DNA from: Schaalia radingae
Lineage (GTDB): Bacteria > Actinomycetota > Actinomycetes > Actinomycetales > Actinomycetaceae
Assembly: GCF_900106055.1 (NCBI RefSeq)
Contig: NZ_LT629792.1
Coordinates: forward strand, 2,356,001-2,420,000
Reading direction: 5' to 3'
Length of the DNA stretch: 64,000 nucleotides
Made by a program: the position numbers and the translations under genes. The notes beneath the pieces are model-generated. The model was not told the origin of the DNA, searched no databases, and saw nothing but the letters and a program-made list of their open reading frames with translations. This document shows, in pieces, positions 44,012-53,836 of this stretch. Positions within the stretch are counted from its first letter, which is position 1. Every line of letters begins with the position of its first letter.

Positions 44012-45251
44012 TCACCGAGCCATCTTCTGGATCCCAGTGGACGCGAAAAATGTGAGCGTCCAGCTGATCGGGCACATCGCTCTCAACTGCCGCAGTAATG
44101 AGCACCTGATCTGCCTGCCTGATGACCTCGACAAGGGCTTGACGCCTCTGCGCATCGAGTTCAGCAAAGACATCATCGAGGATGAGGATTGGCCGTTCTC
44201 CCTCGTCACTCAGGACTTCAAAGGATGCCAGGCGAAGTGCCAGGGCAGCCGACCATGATTCGCCGTGAGATGCATAGCCTTTAACGGGCAAGTGTCCCAA
44301 AGTCAGTTCCAGGTCGTCGCGGTGGGCACCCACAAGGTTCACACCGCGTCGCACTTCATCGTCTCGAACATGCTGGAGGGCCTGTCTTAATGCCTCAATG
44401 TGCGCGGTCGGGTCAGTGACGTCGATATCGCTGAAGGCTGACACGGAGGCTTCCAGGCCCACTGAAAATTCTCGAGGCGAGTCAGCCACACTGCTATAGG
44501 CATCAGATGCCGGTGTACTCAGTAACGTGACGACGCGGTGGCGCTCAAGTGTGACCTGCGCAGACAGTTCCACGAATTGGTCATCCCAGATTTCCAGCGT
44601 TGACAGGTCAGGGACCTGGCCACGACGCACACGTGCACTGGCAGCTTTGAGCACTGCGGCGCGTTGGCGTGCCACACGGTCAAAATCTGCACGAACGGCG
44701 CTGAACGTCGGGTGAAGCTGGATCGCGCATTCGTCGATGAAACGGCGCCTGACCTGCGGTGCATCGCGCACAATGGACAGATCCTCGGGTGCGAACACAA
44801 CGGTCCTGACCATTCCGAGGATTTTCTTAGCCGCCAGCGTGGTGCGATTCAGGCGCGCCCGATTGGCTTTTCCGCGCACCACTTCCAGTTCCACCACCTG
44901 GTCGCGCCTGCCGGCTTGATCGCGCCTTTCGGAGGATTCACCTGCCTGTGACGTATCCGAAGCATTGTCACTGTTGTCCCCGCTCAGCGACGTCGTGTGC
45001 TCCCCTGTCACCAATTTCACGCGGATCATGGCACCACCAGGAGGAGCCTCCTCGCCGGTCGGTACCCGCACAAGTGCCGTGTCGGCAGCGACCCGATGAG
45101 ACGAAAACGTTGACAAATAGGCGATGGCCTCAACAAGATTCGTTTTTCCCTGACCGTTGTGGCCAACGAAAACGCTCACTCCAGCGGGAAGTTCACACAC
45201 CTGGTGACGGTAGGAACGGAAATCATCAAGTGCGATGTGCGAGATACGCAC
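43998..45251 (-). CDS. recF: DNA replication/repair protein RecF
   Basis: A 417-residue SMC-like ATPase that helps load RecA at gaps. Walker A is FVGHNGQGKTNLVEAIAYL, the signature is GYASHGESWSAALALRLASF and Walker B is ILILDDVFAELDAQRR. DFRSYRHQVCELPAGVSVFV is the typical N-terminus. A Ser/Asp-rich insertion of ~40 residues (GDNSDNASDTSQAGESSERR) is longer than usual. It starts four bases after the dnaN stop and overlaps dciA. Confidence 0.97.
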   Translation of the reverse strand: MRISHIALDDFRSYRHQVCELPAGVSVFVGHNGQGKTNLVEAIAYLSTFSSHRVAADTALVRVPTGEEAPPGGAMIRVKLVTGEHTTSLSGDNSDNASDTSQAGESSERRDQAGRRDQVVELEVVRGKANRARLNRTTLAAKKILGMVRTVVFAPEDLSIVRDAPQVRRRFIDECAIQLHPTFSAVRADFDRVARQRAAVLKAASARVRRGQVPDLSTLEIWDDQFVELSAQVTLERHRVVTLLSTPASDAYSSVADSPREFSVGLEASVSAFSDIDVTDPTAHIEALRQALQHVRDDEVRRGVNLVGAHRDDLELTLGHLPVKGYASHGESWSAALALRLASFEVLSDEGERPILILDDVFAELDAQRRQALVEVIRQADQVLITAAVESDVPDQLDAHIFRVHWDPEDGSVIERE

Positions 45252-45255
45252 ACAC

Positions 45256-46389
45256 TCACGCTCCGAAGCGGATGGGCATCAGCAGGTAGCGGAAACTGGT
45301 GTCCTCTCCCCCATCGAGTTCACTTTGACCAGTCATGACAACCGGCTTGGACTGGTGTGTAAAGCCGAAGCGCACAAAGTCAGCCGACAGTACCGACAGG
45401 CCTTCAATCAGATACGACGGGTTGAATCCTGTGGTGATCTCGTTGTTGACCTGAGCTTCAATTGCTTCCGAACCCTGGGCGCTTTCACCCTGGCCGGCTT
45501 CGAGGACCACCTGACCTTCTGAAAATGCCATCCGCACCGACGTCTTACGCTCAGCCACCAGCGCCATACGCTTGACCGCTTCAAGCAGCACATGACGATC
45601 ACATACAGCCTGAATCGGTGTGGTTTCCGGGAAAAGTCGGGATACCGGCGGGTAATCCCCGTCCATCAACGTGGAGGTGGTGCGTCGACCCGATGCCTCA
45701 AAACCAATCAGAGATGATGCTCCTGGCTTGGATTCACGTGACAGACCGATCGTCACGCGCGACCCTGATGCGGTGGACTTGGCCACGTCGCTCAGAATCC
45801 GGGCCTTCACCAGTGCCGCATCGGAGAACTGCGGGTCACTGGGTTCCCATTCCAGGTCACGCACAGCCAGGCGGTAGCGGTCAGTGGCGATCAGCGATAT
45901 GCGCTCACCTTCAAACTCCATACGCACACCCGTCAACAGTGGCAACGTGTCGTCGCGCGACGCGGCGATCGAGACCTGGCCGATGGCCTGGGCAAGTGTT
46001 TCAGAATCAACAGTGCCGCGTGTTTGGGGATGTTCGGGCAGCAGCGGGTACTCATCCAGTGGCATCACAGCCAGCACAAAGTGAGACGATCCGCAGGTGA
46101 TCGTCACTTTCGGTCCGTCAACAGTGAAATCGACCGGACGCTGCGGCAGTGACTTACAGATGTCGGCCAGCAGGCGACCCGATACGAGAACCTCACCGGG
46201 CTCATGTACTTCGGCAGGAATATGCGAGTTCGCGGATACCTCGTAGTCGAATGACGACAGCGTGACGATCTCAGCATCTGCGCTGAGCCTGACACCTGCC
46301 AGAATCGGGCTGGGTGGCCGTTGCGGCAACGCTCGGGCAGTCCACGATACGGCTTCCGACAAAATGTCACGGGCGACAGTGAACTTCAT
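45256..46389 (-). CDS. dnaN: DNA polymerase III sliding clamp (beta subunit)
   Basis: A 377-residue sliding clamp. The N-terminus [20 protein letters not shown], the three repeated clamp folds (for example [20 protein letters not shown] and [17 protein letters not shown] at the end) and the length agree with DnaN. The frame is open for 20 codons upstream, but ATG at 46389 has GGAGGGG six bases before it and gives the conserved N-terminus. It forms the ring that tethers the replicase to DNA. It is separated from dnaA by 530 bases containing DnaA-box-like sequences. Confidence 0.97.
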   Translation of the reverse strand: MKFTVARDILSEAVSWTARALPQRPPSPILAGVRLSADAEIVTLSSFDYEVSANSHIPAEVHEPGEVLVSGRLLADICKSLPQRPVDFTVDGPKVTITCGSSHFVLAVMPLDEYPLLPEHPQTRGTVDSETLAQAIGQVSIAASRDDTLPLLTGVRMEFEGERISLIATDRYRLAVRDLEWEPSDPQFSDAALVKARILSDVAKSTASGSRVTIGLSRESKPGASSLIGFEASGRRTTSTLMDGDYPPVSRLFPETTPIQAVCDRHVLLEAVKRMALVAERKTSVRMAFSEGQVVLEAGQGESAQGSEAIEAQVNNEITTGFNPSYLIEGLSVLSADFVRFGFTHQSKPVVMTGQSELDGGEDTSFRYLLMPIRFGA

Positions 46390-46919
46390 TCTGTACCCCT
46401 CCAACTCCCCGTGCGAGCACTCATTAGCTGTTTTGATGAACCGAACCAACTCTACTCGATTCTCATGCAGAAGTTGACCCCAAGGCGAAATATGTGGATT
46501 AAATCAGAACTGACCACGAACCCGTGCGATGAGCTTCGTCGAGCTCTTCGCGAACTCATTAATCGGCCACCCATCGTTTGTTGTGAGTTTTCCACTTTTA
46601 ATCTTTTATTTCTTTTTCTTCATCGTCATAGGACATGTGGAAAGTGTGGAAAAGCCCGTCAACCCCCGCGATTTCAACGATTCGTTACGTGGACAAATGT
46701 GGGCACGAGATGTGAACACTTTATGAGCCGATTGTGGATTCACACAAGATCGGTCCGTGCATCCACAACGAGCAGGCATCGATCCACAGATCGAATCACA
46801 AATTTCTTGTCATTACCCACAGGATATCCACAGTTTTATCCCCAGCGGTGGGTAAGTAAGGAATATGCGGCTGGACGCGCCCCCTTCGTCAATTCGTGGC
46901 TCAACGGTACGGGCGATCC
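46390..46919. promoter_or_regulatory. dnaA-dnaN intergenic region with DnaA-box-like sites
   Basis: These 530 bases carry no gene but several sites near the DnaA consensus TTRTCCACA: TTGTCCACG on the minus strand (46696-46688), ATATCCACA (46824-46832), TTATCCCCA (46836-46844) and several more ATCCACA words around 46740-46800. They may form a second DnaA-binding cluster that regulates dnaN or helps origin function, as in other Gram-positive bipartite arrangements. A T-rich stretch lies at 46585-46625. Confidence 0.6.
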
Positions 46920-48326
46920 TTACGAATTGCGAGCTTTTTGCTTGATGCGGTTGGTCAACTCGGTGACGTGGTTGAAAATGTCACGCTTTTCCGCCATCTG
47001 CTCGGTGATCTTCTTATTGGCATGCATCACCGTGGTGTGGTCACGACCGCCGAACGCTGCGCCAATCTTGGGCAATGAAAGATCTGTCAACTCGCGACAC
47101 AGATACATGGCGATCTGGCGTGCTTCCACCACCGTGCGGGAACGGTCAGTTGAACACAGTTGATCCAGCGTGACATCAAAGTAGTGCGCGGTCTGACCCA
47201 TAATCAGTGCGGACGTGATCTCCGTGTCATCGGGATCAGAAATGATGTCCTTGAGGACCATCTCAGCCAGCGGCAAGTCAATGCGTTGCTGCGTGATATT
47301 GGCGAAAGCCGTCACGCGCAGCAGCGAACCCTCGAGTTCTCGAATATTCGACGAAATGCGCGAGGCGATGTACTCCAGCACAGCCGGATCCACTTCGATC
47401 CCCTCGCCAACGGCCTTCTTCTGCAAGATGACGATACGCGTTTCCAGATCCGGTGGCTGAACGTCGGTGAGCAGACCCCACTCGAAGCGCGAACGCAGCC
47501 GGTCCTCAAAGCCTGACAGCTGTTTGGGCGGCAGATCCGAAGTCAGAACGACCTGTTTATTAGCGTTATGCAGGGTGTTGAAGGTGTGGAAGAACTCCTC
47601 GACGGTCTGCTCTTTGCCCTGAATGAACTGGATGTCGTCCACCAACAGAATGTCCACTTCGCGGTAGCGGCGCTGGAATTCCTCCGCGCGGTCTTCGCGA
47701 ATAGCGTTAATGAAGTCGTTCGTAAATTCTTCGGAATTGACGTAGCGCACACGCAGATGCGGATACATCGACAGTGCGTAGTGACCGATCGCGTGCAGCA
47801 AGTGAGTCTTTCCCAGTCCTGACCCACCGTAGATAAACAGGGGGTTATAGGACTTGGCCGGTCCTTCAGCCACCGCCGTTGCCGCCGCATGGGCAAAACG
47901 GTTCGAGGGGCCAATGACGAATGTGTCGAACGTATAGCGAGGGTTGAGCCGGGTTTCCGTTGAATCGATATTCACAGCATCGAGCACGCGCGAGGCTCCG
48001 GCGTCGCGCGGAGTTTGCAAAGGTGGAACATGATCATCGTCGGGTGATGCGCTCTCGTCTTCAAGCGGTGCAAGCGAGGTGTCAATGGTGACAGCGATGC
48101 GCACGTTGCGACCCAGTGCCTGGGACAGTGACTGCGTGACTTCGTCGGAAACGCGTGTCTCAATGAAACCTTTGGTGAATTCGTTGGGGACGGCCAGCAA
48201 GATGGTGCCTTCGATGTCGCCCAGAGGTTTCACCATGTTGATGAATGACGCCGCCAATGGCCCTAAATCAACAGATTTCAACGATTCGAGGGCGTCTGCC
48301 CACGCATCGGATAACGACTTGCTCAC
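46920..48326 (-). CDS. dnaA: Chromosomal replication initiator DnaA
   Basis: A 468-residue initiator. Domain I occupies the N-terminus, a short acidic linker follows ([15 protein letters not shown]), and the AAA+ domain begins at ~residue 125 with [20 protein letters not shown]. Walker A is [18 protein letters not shown] and Walker B is [13 protein letters not shown]. The C-terminal DNA-binding domain shows the signature [19 protein letters not shown]. It binds DnaA boxes in the region upstream and opens the origin. It is transcribed away from oriC. Confidence 0.98.
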   Translation of the reverse strand: MSKSLSDAWADALESLKSVDLGPLAASFINMVKPLGDIEGTILLAVPNEFTKGFIETRVSDEVTQSLSQALGRNVRIAVTIDTSLAPLEDESASPDDDHVPPLQTPRDAGASRVLDAVNIDSTETRLNPRYTFDTFVIGPSNRFAHAAATAVAEGPAKSYNPLFIYGGSGLGKTHLLHAIGHYALSMYPHLRVRYVNSEEFTNDFINAIREDRAEEFQRRYREVDILLVDDIQFIQGKEQTVEEFFHTFNTLHNANKQVVLTSDLPPKQLSGFEDRLRSRFEWGLLTDVQPPDLETRIVILQKKAVGEGIEVDPAVLEYIASRISSNIRELEGSLLRVTAFANITQQRIDLPLAEMVLKDIISDPDDTEITSALIMGQTAHYFDVTLDQLCSTDRSRTVVEARQIAMYLCRELTDLSLPKIGAAFGGRDHTTVMHANKKITEQMAEKRDIFNHVTELTNRIKQKARNS

Positions 48327-48799
48327 TGTTCTTACCTTACCTGCGAAACCGACGTGACATTCAACACTTGAACGCTACCAGTTTGTGACGACGTCCGGAT
48401 AACTCACTGTATCGATCTGAGCGTAATCCACAAGTTGGGGAAAGGTCTGTGGAAAACACGCTGGCAAATGACACACGTGTAGTTACAAAGCCGAATTCAG
48501 AGATGCTGCGGAAAATCCGTAAATTACACCGTTGTGGATAACATGTGGAAATCCACGAATGTGGAAAAAGTTATCCACGGGCCAGTCCACAGTTGTGGAC
48601 GAAAATTGGGAGTGTGGAACCGGTGACAATTGGCCTCGATTGCGTTGACGGCTCTGGGTCAAACCCCTACGCTTGAAATCTGTCTGTGCTCGCATGAGCA
48701 CGCCGTGAACCGTCCTGCGAGAACAACTCGGTGGATACTCGCGGTGAAAGAAATAAAGGAAGAGTGGAACGAGGGGTTCCACCGTCAAGGAGTAGCGTC
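48327..48799. other. oriC: Replication origin oriC
   Basis: The 473 bases between dnaA and rpmH contain a dense cluster of DnaA boxes: TAATCCACA (48424), TTTTCCACA on the minus strand (48456), perfect TTATCCACA on the minus strand (48541-48533), TTATCCACG (48571-48579), TTTTCCACA minus (48568) and TCGTCCACA minus (48602). The densest part is 48533-48602. Strand orientation of all flanking genes switches here. The right-hand part must also hold the rpmH promoter. No gene is seen inside. Confidence 0.9.
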
Positions 48800-48937
48800 A
48801 TGGTGAAGAGGACCTATCAGCCCAGTAACCGTCGTCGTTCCCGTACGCATGGTTTCCGTTTGCGTATGCGGACACGTGCAGGTCGCGCGGTGATCTCCAA
48901 CCGTCGCCGCAAAGGCCGCGCACGTCTTTCTGCCTGA
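48800..48937 (+). CDS. rpmH: Ribosomal protein bL34
   Basis: A 45-residue basic ribosomal protein of the large subunit: [20 protein letters not shown] followed by [20 protein letters not shown]. Length and sequence are typical. ATG at 48800 has AAGGAG at 48787-48792; the longer in-frame start at 48731 is not supported. It is the first gene right of oriC and is followed by rnpA after 7 bases. Confidence 0.98.
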   Translation: MVKRTYQPSNRRRSRTHGFRLRMRTRAGRAVISNRRRKGRARLSA

Positions 48938-48944
48938 GACTTCG

Positions 48945-49319
48945 GTGTTGCCGCGCGCGCATCGCATGGTGGATTCGACCGATTTTTCAACGACAATCCG
49001 TCATGGTTCTCGCAGCGGTAATGCGATGGTCGTGGTGCATTGCCGAACCGACGAGGATGCTTCCAAGCGCCTCGTCGGTTTCATCGTGCCCAAGCGCGAA
49101 GTCGCGTTGGCAACACGACGCAACACCATCAAGCGTCGCCTGCGCCACCTCATGGCCGCGCGAGTAGCTGACCAGCCCGACGGTGCGCGCATTGTTGTCC
49201 GCGCAGGGCACCGAGCTCTGGGTCAGGACTCGGCCACACTGGGCGTCAACCTGGATCGGGCACTGACGCGGGCATGGCGCAAGTGGGATGAACGCGAGCA
49301 GCAACGGGGCCAGAAATGA
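48945..49319 (+). CDS. rnpA: Ribonuclease P protein component
   Basis: A 124-residue basic protein that binds RNase P RNA to mature tRNA 5' ends. It starts with GTG (48945) and reads [20 protein letters not shown], then [20 protein letters not shown] followed by RRLRHLM, the RNR-type signature region (here [10 protein letters not shown]). It lies seven bases after rpmH and overlaps yidD by four bases, the universal rpmH-rnpA-yidD-yidC order. Confidence 0.95.
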   Translation: MLPRAHRMVDSTDFSTTIRHGSRSGNAMVVVHCRTDEDASKRLVGFIVPKREVALATRRNTIKRRLRHLMAARVADQPDGARIVVRAGHRALGQDSATLGVNLDRALTRAWRKWDEREQQRGQK

Positions 49320-49726
49320 GCCTCCTGCGCACCATCGCTTTGGCACCCATACGTTTCTACCAGCGCTTCATCTCTCCCGGTTTGCCACCACGATGCAAGT
49401 ACGCACCCACATGTTCGGCTTACGCCGTGCGTGCGATCGAAGTTCACGGCATCATCAAAGGCACACTCCTGGCGTCATGGCGGCTCCTGCGATGCAACCC
49501 GTGGTCCAATGGCGGTGTCGACCATGTGCCGCTTCAAGGCCAGTGGAGTGCACCCCCCTGGGTTCCGCCTGACGATTGGGCGGGTTATCTGGACCCCGAT
49601 GACTTCCCCGTAATGGGGCTTAGCGATTGTGACGAGTCGCCCTCGTGCACTCACGATACGATCGATCAGACATGCGCACATTCGCCTGTGCGAGACACAC
49701 ATGAAGGAGATGTCCATGTGGTTTGA
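49316..49726 (+). CDS. yidD: Membrane protein insertion efficiency factor YidD
   Basis: A 136-residue protein. The first ~80 residues are a standard YidD/Hlp domain: [38 protein letters not shown] and [17 protein letters not shown], with the conserved Cys residues. The domain aids insertion of membrane proteins with YidC. A ~55-residue acidic tail, [20 protein letters not shown] and onward, is longer than usual and overlaps the yidC start by 11 bases. Confidence 0.94.
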   Translation: MSLLRTIALAPIRFYQRFISPGLPPRCKYAPTCSAYAVRAIEVHGIIKGTLLASWRLLRCNPWSNGGVDHVPLQGQWSAPPWVPPDDWAGYLDPDDFPVMGLSDCDESPSCTHDTIDQTCAHSPVRDTHEGDVHVV

Positions 49727-51083
49727 CAAGATCATTTACCCATTTACCGTTGCGATCGCATGGGTGTGGGTAAAGATCCACGATCTGCTGGTGGCGCTCG
49801 GAATGAGCGGTGGGCCAGGTGTGGCGTGGATTGTGTCGATCATCGTGCTGACGATTGTGGTGCGCGCACTGATTACACCTCTGTACGTCAAGCAGCTGCG
49901 TTCGCAGCGAGCCATGTCCGTCATGCAGCCTGAAATGAAGAAGATTCAGGAAAAGTACAAGGGCAAGACGGACCAGGCATCTCGTCTCAAGATGAGCGAG
50001 GAGATGCAGGCGCTCAACAAGAAGTACGGGACGAATCCTTTTGCCTCGTGTCTGCCGCTGCTGGTTCAGATGCCGATTCTGTTCGGTATGTACCGCGCAC
50101 TGTGGAACGCGGGTGCCGTTGCGCAGGGAACGTTCAATCTTGGCGACCACATCGGTCCGATCGATCAGGCGCTGGCTCAGGAAATCGAGCGGACGACGGT
50201 GGCAGGTGTGTCACTGTCAGGGCGCTTGACCGAATCGACGGGTGTGGGTCTGGCGGTCTTCATCATCTTGGCCATCTTCATGGTCGTGCTGCAGTTCCTG
50301 ACGATGAAGATCTCGATGGAACGCAACATGCCGCAGCAGGCTCAGGATTCATCAAACCCGATGATGCGCACCCAGAAGATGATGATGTACCTGATGCCGT
50401 TGATGTTTGTCTTCACGGCATTTGTGGTGCAGATGGGCATCATGATCTACCTGTCGATCTCCACCGCGTGGACCTTCGGCCAGCAGATGGTGATGATGAC
50501 TGTGATGCCAACCCCCGGTTCACCGGCCTACAAGGACGTGCTGGCCAAGCGTGAACGTGGGTACAAGGAGTGGGCCAAGCCTTACTTCGAGGAATACGAC
50601 CGCAAGCGTGAGGAACTCGGATCTGATCCTGAGGCTGTCGCACAGCTGAACCAAACATCGCTCAAGGAAATCAAGAGCAAGGCCAGGAGCCAGCGCGTAG
50701 CCGGCAACTTCCCTGAATCAATGAGTGAGGGTGAAGTGGTGGGCGTATACCGTAACCTAGCGCTGCAGGAGTGGACGACGTTGCCTGACGAAACGTGGAT
50801 GCGTGGCGTCCACCGTGCCAAGGAGCGCAGCGTGGTGCGCCAGGAGAAGGCTGCGAAGCGTGAACAGCCCCGACGGATGAGTCGTGAACAGCGCAAGCAG
50901 GCAGAAGCTAAGGAACGTCAGTTGGCTGCCGAGCATGAACGTGCCGAACAGAATCGGCGAGCTCGCCGCGAGGCGAACGACCGTGCCAAGAGCGAGCTGA
51001 CCCCTGAAGAGGTGGAACGCCGCCGCGCACAGCGCAAGAGTCAACGCAACAACCCAGGCCAACGCAAGAAGAAGAGAAAATGA
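49716..51083 (+). CDS. yidC: Membrane protein insertase YidC
   Basis: A 455-residue insertase for membrane proteins. [20 protein letters not shown] is the first membrane segment, and the YidC/Oxa1 core runs from [20 protein letters not shown] through [12 protein letters not shown] to [21 protein letters not shown] highly charged C-terminal tail of ~150 residues ends in [20 protein letters not shown] and may contact ribosomes. The true start is ATG 49716 with AAGGAG at 49704-49709; the frame stays open upstream inside yidD. The start lies 11 bases before the yidD stop. Confidence 0.96.
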   Translation: MWFDKIIYPFTVAIAWVWVKIHDLLVALGMSGGPGVAWIVSIIVLTIVVRALITPLYVKQLRSQRAMSVMQPEMKKIQEKYKGKTDQASRLKMSEEMQALNKKYGTNPFASCLPLLVQMPILFGMYRALWNAGAVAQGTFNLGDHIGPIDQALAQEIERTTVAGVSLSGRLTESTGVGLAVFIILAIFMVVLQFLTMKISMERNMPQQAQDSSNPMMRTQKMMMYLMPLMFVFTAFVVQMGIMIYLSISTAWTFGQQMVMMTVMPTPGSPAYKDVLAKRERGYKEWAKPYFEEYDRKREELGSDPEAVAQLNQTSLKEIKSKARSQRVAGNFPESMSEGEVVGVYRNLALQEWTTLPDETWMRGVHRAKERSVVRQEKAAKREQPRRMSREQRKQAEAKERQLAAEHERAEQNRRARREANDRAKSELTPEEVERRRAQRKSQRNNPGQRKKKRK

Positions 51084-51176
51084 TCGGAAAGTGGTGGCAC
51101 TGACACACAGCGACAGTGACACTCACCGCCGATCCCCCGCACCTGAACAAGTGGAGCCCCACGGAAGGACATCTCA

Positions 51177-51839
51177 ATGAGTGAGAAGAAAGACGAAACG
51201 TTGTCACGTCTGGAAGAAGAAGGCGAAGTCGCGGCAGATTACCTGGAGGAACTGCTCGATATTGCCGATCTTGACGGTGACATTGAGATCGACGTTGAAA
51301 ACGGTCGCGCGTCGGTGGAAATCGTGGCTGACGACGCGACTGGTCTGGAAAACCTGGTCGGTGAGGACGGTGAAGTTCTCGACGCCCTGCAGGAACTCAC
51401 GCGCCTGGCAGTACAAACCGAGCTGGGCGAACGCTCACGCTTGATGCTGGACATCGGGGGCTTCCGTGCCAATCGCCGCGTCCAGCTTCGTGAGCTGACA
51501 CAAGAGGCCATTAACCGCCTGAATGCGACGGGTGAGCCGCAAAAGCTTGAACCGATGAACCCGTTTGAGCGCAAGGTGTGTCACGACGTGGTGGCCGAGG
51601 CTGGCCTGCACTCCGAATCGGAAGGCGCAGATCCACATCGCTATGTCGTGATCTCCGATCCGCGTGACGATGAGAGCGACGACGTTGATGACGACGCGGA
51701 CTTCGAGGATTCAGACAGCGATGACGAATCTGTTAACGAGGTGCGCGCTCTGGAGGAATTGCAGGAAGGCGACTTTGTTGCTCCGGCTTCTGATGTAGCC
51801 GAGGCAACCTCGGAACTTGCTGAGCGCGACGATGAGTGA
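51177..51839 (+). CDS. jag: Jag/KhpB RNA-binding protein
   Basis: A 220-residue cytoplasmic RNA-binding protein. The KH-like domain includes GLENLVGEDGEVLDALQELT, and the R3H domain contains RRVQLRELTQEAINRLNATG and MNPFERKVCHDVVAEAGLHS followed by R-Y-V-V-I-S-D. The N-terminal Jag helix is reduced, as in other actinobacteria. A very acidic tail (DDESDDVDDDADFEDSDSDD) makes up the last ~60 residues. It lies 93 bases after yidC and overlaps rsmG by eight bases. Confidence 0.92.
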   Translation: MSEKKDETLSRLEEEGEVAADYLEELLDIADLDGDIEIDVENGRASVEIVADDATGLENLVGEDGEVLDALQELTRLAVQTELGERSRLMLDIGGFRANRRVQLRELTQEAINRLNATGEPQKLEPMNPFERKVCHDVVAEAGLHSESEGADPHRYVVISDPRDDESDDVDDDADFEDSDSDDESVNEVRALEELQEGDFVAPASDVAEATSELAERDDE

Positions 51840-52521
51840 GGATGCGGCGCCTGCGGCCGGTAGTGTACCTGACGGCACCGGCGACGCTGACCTGGTGATC
51901 CCCGAAGAGCCCACCGAAGCTGTGCGCGAGTATTTCGGTACCAGTTTCTCGGCATTGGAGCACCTGGTCGACATGCTGCTTGACGAGGGAGAGATGCGCG
52001 GCTTGATCGGACCGCGTGAAGCCGGACGATTGTGGTCGCGCCACATTGTGAATTCAGCTGCGGTATTGGATTTTCTGCCTAAGCGTGGACAGGTGCTTGA
52101 TGTGGGTTCAGGCGCGGGATTTCCTGGCCTAGTTATTGCCATATGTAAACCATCACTTGACGTTCACTTGGCAGAGCCGATGGAGCGTCGGTGTGAATGG
52201 TTGGCGGACGCAATCGATGAGCTGGGTTTGGACAGTGTGACAATCCACCAGGCTCGCGCGGAAGATCTGCGCGGTAAGGGTCGTGCTGATGTGGTGACGG
52301 CTCGTGCGGTGGCGAAAATGTCGAAGCTCGTGCGAATGACGTCCAAGCTGATTGCTCCTCATGGTCAGTTGGTGGCGTTGAAAGGTCGTCGTGCTGCGCT
52401 CGAAGTTGAGGACGCACGCAACGAATTGAAGCGCCATCATCTCCTCGCTGAGGTTCATGAAGTACCGTCGGTGATGGAAGATGAATCGACCTATGTGGTC
52501 GTTGCCCGTCGCGATGTGTGA
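51832..52521 (+). CDS. rsmG: 16S rRNA (guanine527-N7)-methyltransferase
   Basis: A 229-residue SAM-dependent rRNA methylase (GidB). It contains LIGPREAGRLWSRHIVNSAA, the SAM-binding motif GQVLDVGSGAGFPGLVIAI and DVVTARAVAKMSKLVRMTSK, all typical. It methylates G527 of 16S rRNA; loss confers low-level streptomycin resistance in many bacteria. ATG at 51832 overlaps the jag stop and is preferred over the ATG at 51817. The parA gene follows after 48 bases. Confidence 0.95.
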   Translation: MSEDAAPAAGSVPDGTGDADLVIPEEPTEAVREYFGTSFSALEHLVDMLLDEGEMRGLIGPREAGRLWSRHIVNSAAVLDFLPKRGQVLDVGSGAGFPGLVIAICKPSLDVHLAEPMERRCEWLADAIDELGLDSVTIHQARAEDLRGKGRADVVTARAVAKMSKLVRMTSKLIAPHGQLVALKGRRAALEVEDARNELKRHHLLAEVHEVPSVMEDESTYVVVARRDV

Positions 52522-52569
52522 CCTCGGAACCAGCGGCTGACAGAGTAGACAAGAAGAAGGCAGGCTGAG

Positions 52570-53454
52570 ATGAGCGAATTGACGCAAGGTGACGCTCCCC
52601 TATCGCGGCGTCTTCAGCAGAACTATGCTGATCTTCGTATGCTCGAGCACGCGGTCTTCACGCGGCCAGAGCGCCCTGTGGTCATGACCGTTGCCAACCA
52701 GAAGGGTGGCGTTGGAAAGACGACGTCCGCCGTCAACTTTGCTGCAGCTCTGGCTCTTGGCGGGTTGAATGTTGTGGTCATTGATGCTGATGCCCAGGGA
52801 AATGCGTCGACGGCGTTGGGTGCAGAACATGGCGTGGGCACTCCGTCAATCTATGACGTGATGGTGGAGGGAGCATCGTTGGCAGGCGTGATTCAGGACT
52901 GCCCTGATGTGGAAGGCTTGCGGGTGTGCCCATCGACCATTGACTTGTCGGGTGCTGAAATTGAAATGGTGGATTTGCCGCGTCGTGCATTTTTGCTGTC
53001 CGATGCGGTTTCGGAGTTCTTGTCAGTGAACCGTGACGTGGATGTCATCCTGATTGACTGTCCCCCGTCGCTCGGATTGGTAACGCTCAATGCACTGGTG
53101 TGTGCCGACGAGGTCATGATTCCGATTCAGACCGAATATTACGCGCTGGAAGGTTTGACCCAGCTATGGTCAACGATCGAACGGATTCGATCTGAACTCA
53201 ATCCGCGGTTGAGGATCTCGACGATTGTGCTGACGATGGTCGATAAACGTACCAAGTTGAGCGAAGAGGTTGCAGCTGAAGTGCGCGAACACTTTGGGGA
53301 GATCACGCTGACAACCGTCATCCCACGATCCGTTCGCATTTCCGAGGCGCCGAGTTACTCGCAGACTGCAGTAACCTATGATCCGCGATCGACCGGTGCG
53401 ATTGCGTACCGCAAGGCGGCGCTTGAGTTGACGCAGCGATGGGCACAGAAGTAA
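52570..53454 (+). CDS. parA: Chromosome partitioning ATPase ParA (Soj)
   Basis: A 294-residue deviant Walker ATPase. The P-loop is ANQKGGVGKTTSAVNFAAAL, with the signature Lys in KGGVGKT, and Walker B is DVILIDCPPSLG. A ~35-residue N-terminal extension precedes the P-loop (MSELTQGDAPLSRRLQQNYA). With ParB and parS it moves newly replicated origins apart. It lies 48 bases after rsmG. The 382 bases to parB hold two parS sites. Confidence 0.97.
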   Translation: MSELTQGDAPLSRRLQQNYADLRMLEHAVFTRPERPVVMTVANQKGGVGKTTSAVNFAAALALGGLNVVVIDADAQGNASTALGAEHGVGTPSIYDVMVEGASLAGVIQDCPDVEGLRVCPSTIDLSGAEIEMVDLPRRAFLLSDAVSEFLSVNRDVDVILIDCPPSLGLVTLNALVCADEVMIPIQTEYYALEGLTQLWSTIERIRSELNPRLRISTIVLTMVDKRTKLSEEVAAEVREHFGEITLTTVIPRSVRISEAPSYSQTAVTYDPRSTGAIAYRKAALELTQRWAQK

Positions 53455-53564
53455 CTGATCGCGTCATTTTGCGTGGCCGTGACCTGTGAAGGATAATTAC
53501 AGTTCCAGTGTCTGTGCGGGTGGCGGGCCTGTGAGTGAGTCAGGTTGTATGCGAATGCAGGAAA

Positions 53565-53580
53565 TGTTTCACGTGAAACA
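53565..53580. promoter_or_regulatory. parS: parS centromere site 1
   Basis: TGTTTCACGTGAAACA, a perfect 16-bp match to the bacterial parS consensus, lies between parA and parB. ParB binds here and spreads along the DNA. Confidence 0.97.
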
Positions 53581-53749
53581 TTCACGAAGAGGCCCGTTTG
53601 GTCAGTGATGACAAAAGCCCGGTCAAGTTGGATGACCAGGTGCGATGTGAACCCGACATGATGGTGGATAGGGACTCCTGCAACTCGTGATATCGAGCGC
53701 TCTTTGTTTGGACGGTGGACAAGGTTGCAATCGAATGTGCTCACAGCAA

Positions 53750-53765
53750 TGTTTCACGTGAAACA
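53750..53765. promoter_or_regulatory. parS: parS centromere site 2
   Basis: A second perfect TGTTTCACGTGAAACA, 185 bp from site 1 and 71 bp upstream of the parB start. Because of its position it may also let ParB repress its own gene. Confidence 0.97.
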
Positions 53766-53836
53766 TTCGTTGGCGCTCAGAGAACTGTAGAATCGAAAGC
53801 ATCGATACGACCGAAGAAAGTGAAGCGCTGGGAACG

